Below are positions 59,171 through 64,000 of a stretch of 64,000 nucleotides of DNA, piece after piece. Source of the DNA: M2408 sp040386975 (GTDB lineage Bacteria; Bacteroidota; Bacteroidia; Flavobacteriales_D; Crocinitomicaceae); assembly GCA_040386975.1 (NCBI GenBank), contig JAZKEO010000002.1, forward strand, positions 62,001 through 126,000. Direction: 5' to 3'. The notes under the pieces are model-generated. The model did not search any database and had not been told where the DNA came from. It saw nothing but the letters and a program-made list of their open reading frames with translations. Position 1 is the stretch's first letter; every line of letters starts with the position of its first letter. Made by a program: the position numbers and the translations under genes.

Positions 59171-62062
59171 TTACAATTTTCTTGCTACTTCTACTTCTTC
59201 AAATGCTTCAACAATATCGTTTACTTTGATGTCGTTGTATTTGTCGATGTTTAAACCACATTCAAATCCTCGTTTCACTTCTTTTTGATCGTCTTTGAAA
59301 CGTTTCAATGAACCAAGTTTTCCTGTGTGAACAACAATTCCGTCGCGGATAACACGTATTTTAGAATTACGTTTGATAATTCCGTCTAATACGAAACATC
59401 CTGCAATAGTTCCCACTTTCGTGATTTCAAATGTTTCACGGATTTCAGCAGAACCAGTAATTTCTTCTTGAATATCTGGAGAAAGCATTCCTTCCATTGC
59501 CGCTTTAATTTCGTCAATCGCTTTGTAGATAATTGAGTACAAACGGATATCAATTTGTTCAGCATCAGCTAATTTACGTGCTGCAACTGATGGTCTAACT
59601 TGGAAACCAACAATGATTGCATCCGATGCAGAAGCAAGATTAATATCCGCCTCAGTAATCGCACCAACACCTTTGTGTACAATTTTCACTGCAATTTGTT
59701 CTGTTGATAAGCCCAATAAAGCATCAGAAAGTGCTTCAATCGAACCATCCACGTCACCTTTCACAATTAAGTTCAATTCTTTGAAATCTCCAATTGCCAA
59801 ACGACGACCGATTTCATCCAAAGTAATGTGTTTCGTTGTACGTAAACCTTGTTCTCTGTATAATTGTTCTCTTTTTGTTGCAATAACACGTGCTTCACGC
59901 TCATCATCCATTACGTGGAATTTATCCCCCGCACTTGGTGCACCGCTGATTCCTAAAATAGAAACTGGGCAAGATGGTCCTGCAACTTTCAAGTTTTGTC
60001 CGTGTTCATCATGCATCGCTCTAACACGACCGTAATGTCTTCCAACCAATACAATATCCCCAACTTTCAACGTTCCAGCTTCCACCAACATATTTGTGAT
60101 GTATCCTTTTCCTTTATCTAAAGAAGATTCAATTACTGTTCCAACAGCATTTTTGTTTGGATTTGCTTTTAGATTTAAAATCTCTGCTTCTAAAAGAACT
60201 TTGTCTAATAAAACATCGATGTTTAAATTTTTCTTAGCAGAAATTTCTTGACATTGGTATTTTCCACCCCACTCTTCTACTAAAATATTCATAGCAGAAA
60301 GTTGTTCGCGGATTCTATCAGGATTTGCTCCGTCTTTATCAATTTTGTTGATTGCAAAAATCATTGGTACGTTCGCCGCTTGAGCGTGAGAAATTGCTTC
60401 TTTTGTTTGAGGCATTACGTCATCATCCGCAGCAACCAAAATGATTGCAACATCCGTTACTTGAGCTCCACGAGCACGCATCGCCGTAAAGGCTTCGTGA
60501 CCAGGAGTATCTAAGAAAGTCATCTTACGATTATCTTTCAGGGTAACAGAGTAAGCACCAATATGTTGCGTAATTCCACCAGCTTCACCCTCGATAACGT
60601 TAGCATTTCTAATTTTATCTAAAAGCGAAGTTTTACCATGATCGACGTGTCCCATTACGGTAATAATTGGTGGTCGGTCAATTAAATCTTCTTCTTTATC
60701 TTCAACAGTTGCGATTGCTTCTTGAACTTCCGCACTTACGAAATCAACTTCAAAACCAAATTCTTCCGCAACAATTTGAATTGTTTCTGCATCTAAACGC
60801 TGGTTGATTGAAGCAAAAATCCCTAATGACATACAAGCAGAAATTACCTGTGTTGGACTAACATTCATCATCGAAGCTAATTCAGAAACCGTTACGAATT
60901 CAGTTAATTTAACGATTTTTTCTTGTGATTCTGCGTCAAGCATTTCCTGCTCTTTACGTTGAGAATACACATCTCTTTTTGCACGTCTATTTTTTGAACC
61001 TTTAGATTTACCACCTGAATTTGACAAACGAGCCAAAGTATCTTTCAATTCTTTAGCAATGTCTTTTTCAGAAATAGCTGGTTTTTCAAATGGTTTACCA
61101 CCAGTTTTTGCAGGAAATTTACCTCCTTTGTTAAATCCACCTGTGTTACTTTGTTGTCCGATTGGACGCGTAAACGGAACTCTTGGGGCATTTGGTCCAC
61201 CTGGAGTTGCTGGTTGATTTGCTGGTTTATTTGGATCAACTTTCTTAATTCGCTTGCGTTTCTTACGATCTGCAGCAGAATTTCTGTCGTTGGTTTTTTC
61301 TTTTGCTGTTGGAAGTTCGATTTTTCCTAAAACTACTGGTCCAGTTAAAACTTTTCGTTCAACACGAATTGTTTCAATTTCTTTTGGTACTTCTGGTGTT
61401 TCTCCTGCCTGACCGGTAGGCAGGTCCTCAACTTTTGGAGTTTCTTGAACAACTGGAGCAACTGGTTTAGCCGGAACCTGTTTTGCTGCAACTTGTCTTT
61501 CTTTTTTATACTCCTCCTTTTTCTTTTTATCAGGACGTGTCTTAGAATTGATTTTATCCAAATCAATTGTTCCTAATACTTGAATTTGAACTCCACCTTC
61601 ACCAAGAGTTTTTGCACCTTCGCTTATTTCATGAGATTTTGAAGGATCTTGATTATCTGTTTCTTCTGCTTTTACCTCAACTTTTGGTTCAACAGCTTCC
61701 TCTTCTTTTTTAACAGCTTCTTCTTCAACTTTTGGTTTTTGAATAAGAACTGTTTTATTTTCTAAGATATCAAAATCGTCCTCATCATCCTCATCATTGT
61801 GAGAAGTTTCTTGAGGTTTTGCATCTCTTAAACTGATTGTTTCACGTTTTTCACGTTTCACAACAGATAATTTAGATTGCTCTTTCACAATTTGATCCGC
61901 AGCAAATTGCTGACGTAACATATCGTAATGCTCATCTTCTAATTTCGAGTTGGGATTGGTGTCAATCTTTACTCCTTTAGACTGCAAAAATTCTGTAATC
62001 GTAGGCAATCCTACGTTTAACTCTCCTGCTACTTTGCCTAATCTATGTGTTTTTCCGGCCAT
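59171..62062 (-). CDS. infB: Translation initiation factor IF-2
   Basis: The 963-residue protein is full-length IF2. It has an N-terminal IF2_N segment (RLGKVAGELNVGLPTITEFL), a long disordered acidic-basic linker (about residues 65-370), and a second IF2_N segment (SELASMMNVSPTQVISACM). The G domain has GHVDHGKTSLLDKI, DTPGHEAFTAMRARGAQ and NKIDKDG, and the later domains include C2 with LKRFKDDQKEVKRGFECGL. IF2 places fMet-tRNA on the ribosome. In the linker the residues LPTGQAG near 213-220 come from a palindromic DNA insert (61404-61424). It is the last gene of the rimP-nusA-infB operon. Confidence 0.97.
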   Translation of the reverse strand: MAGKTHRLGKVAGELNVGLPTITEFLQSKGVKIDTNPNSKLEDEHYDMLRQQFAADQIVKEQSKLSVVKREKRETISLRDAKPQETSHNDEDDEDDFDILENKTVLIQKPKVEEEAVKKEEEAVEPKVEVKAEETDNQDPSKSHEISEGAKTLGEGGVQIQVLGTIDLDKINSKTRPDKKKKEEYKKERQVAAKQVPAKPVAPVVQETPKVEDLPTGQAGETPEVPKEIETIRVERKVLTGPVVLGKIELPTAKEKTNDRNSAADRKKRKRIKKVDPNKPANQPATPGGPNAPRVPFTRPIGQQSNTGGFNKGGKFPAKTGGKPFEKPAISEKDIAKELKDTLARLSNSGGKSKGSKNRRAKRDVYSQRKEQEMLDAESQEKIVKLTEFVTVSELASMMNVSPTQVISACMSLGIFASINQRLDAETIQIVAEEFGFEVDFVSAEVQEAIATVEDKEEDLIDRPPIITVMGHVDHGKTSLLDKIRNANVIEGEAGGITQHIGAYSVTLKDNRKMTFLDTPGHEAFTAMRARGAQVTDVAIILVAADDDVMPQTKEAISHAQAANVPMIFAINKIDKDGANPDRIREQLSAMNILVEEWGGKYQCQEISAKKNLNIDVLLDKVLLEAEILNLKANPNKNAVGTVIESSLDKGKGYITNMLVEAGTLKVGDIVLVGRHYGRVRAMHDEHGQNLKVAGPSCPVSILGISGAPSAGDKFHVMDDEREARVIATKREQLYREQGLRTTKHITLDEIGRRLAIGDFKELNLIVKGDVDGSIEALSDALLGLSTEQIAVKIVHKGVGAITEADINLASASDAIIVGFQVRPSVAARKLADAEQIDIRLYSIIYKAIDEIKAAMEGMLSPDIQEEITGSAEIRETFEITKVGTIAGCFVLDGIIKRNSKIRVIRDGIVVHTGKLGSLKRFKDDQKEVKRGFECGLNIDKYNDIKVNDIVEAFEEVEVARKL
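61404..61424. repeat. In-frame palindromic insert CCTGCCT/AGGCAGG in infB
   Basis: CCTGCCT and AGGCAGG form a 7-bp stem around GACCGGT. It lies in the coding sequence of the IF2 linker and is translated as LPTGQAG. GC content is far above the surroundings. I recall this kind of CCTGCCTGCCGGTAGGCAGG element, with LPTGQAG or LPAGRQG peptides, from intergenic and coding inserts in Bacteroidota and other phyla. Confidence 0.75.
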
Positions 62063-62205
62063 ATATTTTACTACTCGTTATACTGTAGTTTTTATTTTTT
62101 TCAAGGGTAATTTGAAACTGATGTTTAAAATCATTCGACACTTTTACCCAATAATTGTCAAATCATAATCTTAATTTTTTATCATCCCTTACGTTCGTTT
62201 CCCTG

Positions 62206-62239
62206 CACTAACGTTTGGTCTTCAAAAGCTTTGCTTTTT
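62206..62239 (-). repeat. Dispersed hairpin/AACGTTAGTG element, copy e, after nusA
   Basis: On the reverse strand the stem AAAAGC/GCTTTT (tip AAA) follows the nusA stop by two bases, then GAAGACCA and AACGTTAGTG. It lies between nusA and infB, inside the operon. Confidence 0.65.
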
Positions 62240-62240
62240 C

Positions 62241-63476
62241 TTATTCAAACTCAGCTTTAAGTATTCTATGTACTTCGTTAATTGTTTCTTCTTCTAAATC
62301 TGTTCTGTTAACTAATTCTTCAACAGAGATTTCTAACACAGATTTTGCAGTATCACAACCGATAGCTTTTAACTCGTCGATGATCCATCCGTCGATTTCA
62401 TCAGAGAAATCTTCTAAATCAACATCTTCTACATCAACTTCACCATCTCGGTAAACATCGATTTCGTAACCAGTTAATTTTGTAGCTAATTTAATGTTAT
62501 TTCCACCTTTACCAATTGCCAAAGAAACTTGGTCTGGTTTTAAGTGAACTTTTGCACGTTTTTCTTCTTCTAAAATTTCAACTGAAGTGATTTTAGCTGG
62601 AGATAAAGCACGGGAAATAAATAAACTTGGGTTATTTGTAAAGTTAATTACATCGATATTTTCATTTCTCAACTCACGAACAATTCCATGAATACGAGAA
62701 CCTTTCATACCAACACAAGCTCCAACTGGATCAATTCTATCATCATAAGATTCAACAGCAACTTTTGCTCTTTCTCCTGGTTCACGAACGATACGTTTGA
62801 TAGTAATTAAACCATCAAATACTTCAGGAACTTCTAATTCAAACAATCTTTCTAAAAACTCAGGTGCCGTACGAGATAAAATAATCACTGGGCTAGAGTT
62901 ACGCATGTCAACTTTTGCAACAACGGCACGAATTGACTCACCTTTTTTGAAATAATCTGAAGGAATTTGTTCTGATTTAGGAAGTAATAATTCATTTCCT
63001 TCGTCATCCAAAACCAAAATTTCTTTTTTCCAAACTTGGTAAACTTCTCCCGTAATGATTTCACCAATACGTTCTTTGTATTTTTTGTAGATATTATCTT
63101 TTTCTAATTCTAAGATACGAGAAATTAAATTTTGACGTAAAGACAAAACGTTTCTTCTACCGAAATCAATAAACTTGAATTCTTCAGAAACTTCTTCACC
63201 TACTTCAAAATCAGGTTCGATTTTAATGGCATCAGAATAAGCGATTTCAGTATTTGAATCTTCAACTTCACCATCCATCACAATTTCTTTGTTCAAGAAA
63301 ATTTGAACATCACCTTTTTCGATATTTACAATGATATCAATATGCTCATCTGTGTTAAATTTTTTCTTTAACATAGAACGGAAGACATCTTCCAATACAT
63401 GCTGCATCGTTTGTTTATCGATGTTTTTTAATTCTTTAAATTCTGAAAACGAATCTACTAATTCTAAGCTATTCAT
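62241..63476 (-). CDS. nusA: Transcription elongation factor NusA
   Basis: The 411-residue protein has the NusA N-terminal domain (residues about 1-125, QTMQHVLEDVFRSMLKKKF), an S1 domain (IGEIITGEVYQVWKKEI, NELLLPKSEQIP), KH1/KH2 (GACVGMKGSRIHGIVREL, LAIGKGGNNIKLATKLTG) and an acidic C-terminal part. It modulates pausing, termination and antitermination. It sits between rimP and infB as in most bacteria. Two dispersed elements (copies e and f) flank the gene at its ends within the operon. Start MNSLELVDSFSEFKELKN is usual. Confidence 0.96.
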   Translation of the reverse strand: MNSLELVDSFSEFKELKNIDKQTMQHVLEDVFRSMLKKKFNTDEHIDIIVNIEKGDVQIFLNKEIVMDGEVEDSNTEIAYSDAIKIEPDFEVGEEVSEEFKFIDFGRRNVLSLRQNLISRILELEKDNIYKKYKERIGEIITGEVYQVWKKEILVLDDEGNELLLPKSEQIPSDYFKKGESIRAVVAKVDMRNSSPVIILSRTAPEFLERLFELEVPEVFDGLITIKRIVREPGERAKVAVESYDDRIDPVGACVGMKGSRIHGIVRELRNENIDVINFTNNPSLFISRALSPAKITSVEILEEEKRAKVHLKPDQVSLAIGKGGNNIKLATKLTGYEIDVYRDGEVDVEDVDLEDFSDEIDGWIIDELKAIGCDTAKSVLEISVEELVNRTDLEEETINEVHRILKAEFE

Positions 63477-63517
63477 TGCTTACCTATTTTAATTTAATTA
63501 TCCTATTTCCTTCCCTT

Positions 63518-63552
63518 CGCTAACGCTTGGTCTTCATCAGCTTTCGCTGATT
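63518..63552 (-). repeat. Dispersed hairpin/AACGTTAGTG element, copy f, after rimP
   Basis: On the reverse strand the stem ATCAGC/GCTGAT (tip GAAA) comes four bases after the rimP stop, then GAAGACCA and AGCGTTAGCG. It lies between rimP and nusA. Confidence 0.65.
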
Positions 63553-63556
63553 CTTG

Positions 63557-64000
63557 CTATTTAAACGAAATAACAATTTTTGTATCCTTTATTTTTGAGT
63601 TTGCCAAAACAACTTGTTCAACAATGGTCTCTTTCTTTTTCATTCCTTCTAACTTCTCCGAACGAGTTGTTTCAAGTGTCAAATTTTTATCTGTTTTCTC
63701 AACTAATATTCCTGAGAAAAGTGTTCCATCTTTCATAACAACATCAACACCTTTTCCGTAATTCTTTTCAAACTGAGCCAAGACACGTAAAGGTTTGTCA
63801 AGCCCAGCCGAAGAAACACTTAATTCAAAATCTTCTTCTTCACGGTCTAAATTGTGCTCCACATTTCGTGAAATCCACATACATTCCTCGATTGAAACGT
63901 AACCCACTTTTTTGTCTAACTCAATTTTGATAACAGACTTCGTTGAAATGGTAATATCGACAATAAAAATATCAGGAAAACGTTCATCTATACGCTCCTG
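63557..64000 (-). CDS. rimP: Ribosome maturation factor RimP (5' end off window)
   Basis: The coding frame extends to the window edge: reverse-strand QERIDERFPDIFIVDITIST precedes GYVSIEECMWISRNVEHNL, so the gene starts outside the window. The visible 147 residues contain the RimP pattern SVSSAGLDKPLRVLAQFEKNYGKGVDV and the C-terminal Sm-like domain (VMKDGTLFSGILVEKTDKN). RimP helps 30S ribosome maturation. It is the first visible gene of the rimP-nusA-infB operon. A GTG inside this frame (63907) should not be used as the start. Confidence 0.93.
   Translation of the reverse strand, partial: QERIDERFPDIFIVDITISTKSVIKIELDKKVGYVSIEECMWISRNVEHNLDREEEDFELSVSSAGLDKPLRVLAQFEKNYGKGVDVVMKDGTLFSGILVEKTDKNLTLETTRSEKLEGMKKKETIVEQVVLANSKIKDTKIVISFK

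Noticed and set aside
61404..61424. LPTGQAG in IF2 as a functional peptide motif
   Set aside because: The underlying DNA is a palindromic repeat in a disordered linker, so the peptide is more likely a by-product.
1..64000. CRISPR arrays, tRNA/rRNA genes, transposases or prophage genes
   Set aside because: None of these could be recognised on either strand.

Overview
The window looks like a chromosomal piece of an AT-rich Bacteroidota, most likely order Flavobacteriales. The evidence is a GldF gliding-motility permease at the left edge, a PorE-like protein (TPR, PD40, carboxypeptidase-regulatory and OmpA parts), a CotH protein with a type IX secretion (T9SS) C-terminal sorting domain, DUF4290 and DUF4836-like proteins, HU-CCDC81/SPOR architecture, and repeated TAnnTTTG -7 promoter boxes. 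A family such as Crocinitomicaceae would fit but cannot be proved from this sequence. A run of ten N inside dacB shows that this is a draft scaffold. I see no rRNA, tRNA, CRISPR array, prophage or transposase.

Layout. 1-8.9 kb: gldF (partial), two cell-envelope genes, a secreted CotH protein, gyrB, glutathione peroxidase and an OmpA-like protein. 9-14.5 kb: an ABC-F ATPase, uvrA and a lipoprotein. 14.8-18.9 kb: four tandem, diverged, intact paralogs of a secreted protein with the motifs KPVIYxY, KTDFITYW and EWGG. 18.9-22.4 kb: dacB (split by the gap) and corA in intergenic DNA rich in nested palindromes. 22.4-24.9 kb: a DUF4290-murA-tlpA-like operon. 25.3-29.3 kb: a hydrolase, two small envelope proteins, trhO and lgt. 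29.5-32.9 kb: an envelope gene / ECF sigma / membrane-partner operon plus a NarL-type regulator. 33-42.5 kb: the PorE-like protein, a DUF4836-like lipoprotein, a cold-shock-domain protein, an HU/SPOR protein and a hybrid histidine kinase. 42.7-50.6 kb: dnaK, a lipoprotein, a large outer-membrane protein, a YceI protein and a deoxynucleoside kinase. 50.7-59 kb: HEAT-like, WYL, GH3 and sortable surface proteins, an ArsR/SRPBCC/DoxX operon and a ParDE-type module. 59.2-64 kb: the conserved rimP-nusA-infB operon (read right to left).

The most unusual signal is non-coding. A dispersed element is present at least six times (8.9, 25.1, 29.4, 42.7, 62.2 and 63.5 kb). Each copy has a short hairpin whose stem sequence changes between copies while pairing is kept, followed by an AACGTTAGTG-like box. 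Three copies sit directly at the stop codons of dnaK, nusA and rimP. Two copies also carry a GTCACCTCCC block and a CCTCC/GGAGG palindrome. Other points worth a look are four tandem paralogs, Asp in place of the catalytic Cys of MurA, an in-frame palindromic insertion in the IF2 linker, a -24/-12 (sigma-54-like) site before dnaK, a 32-residue membrane ORF with its own promoter and terminator, and two large nested-palindrome structures flanking dacB.
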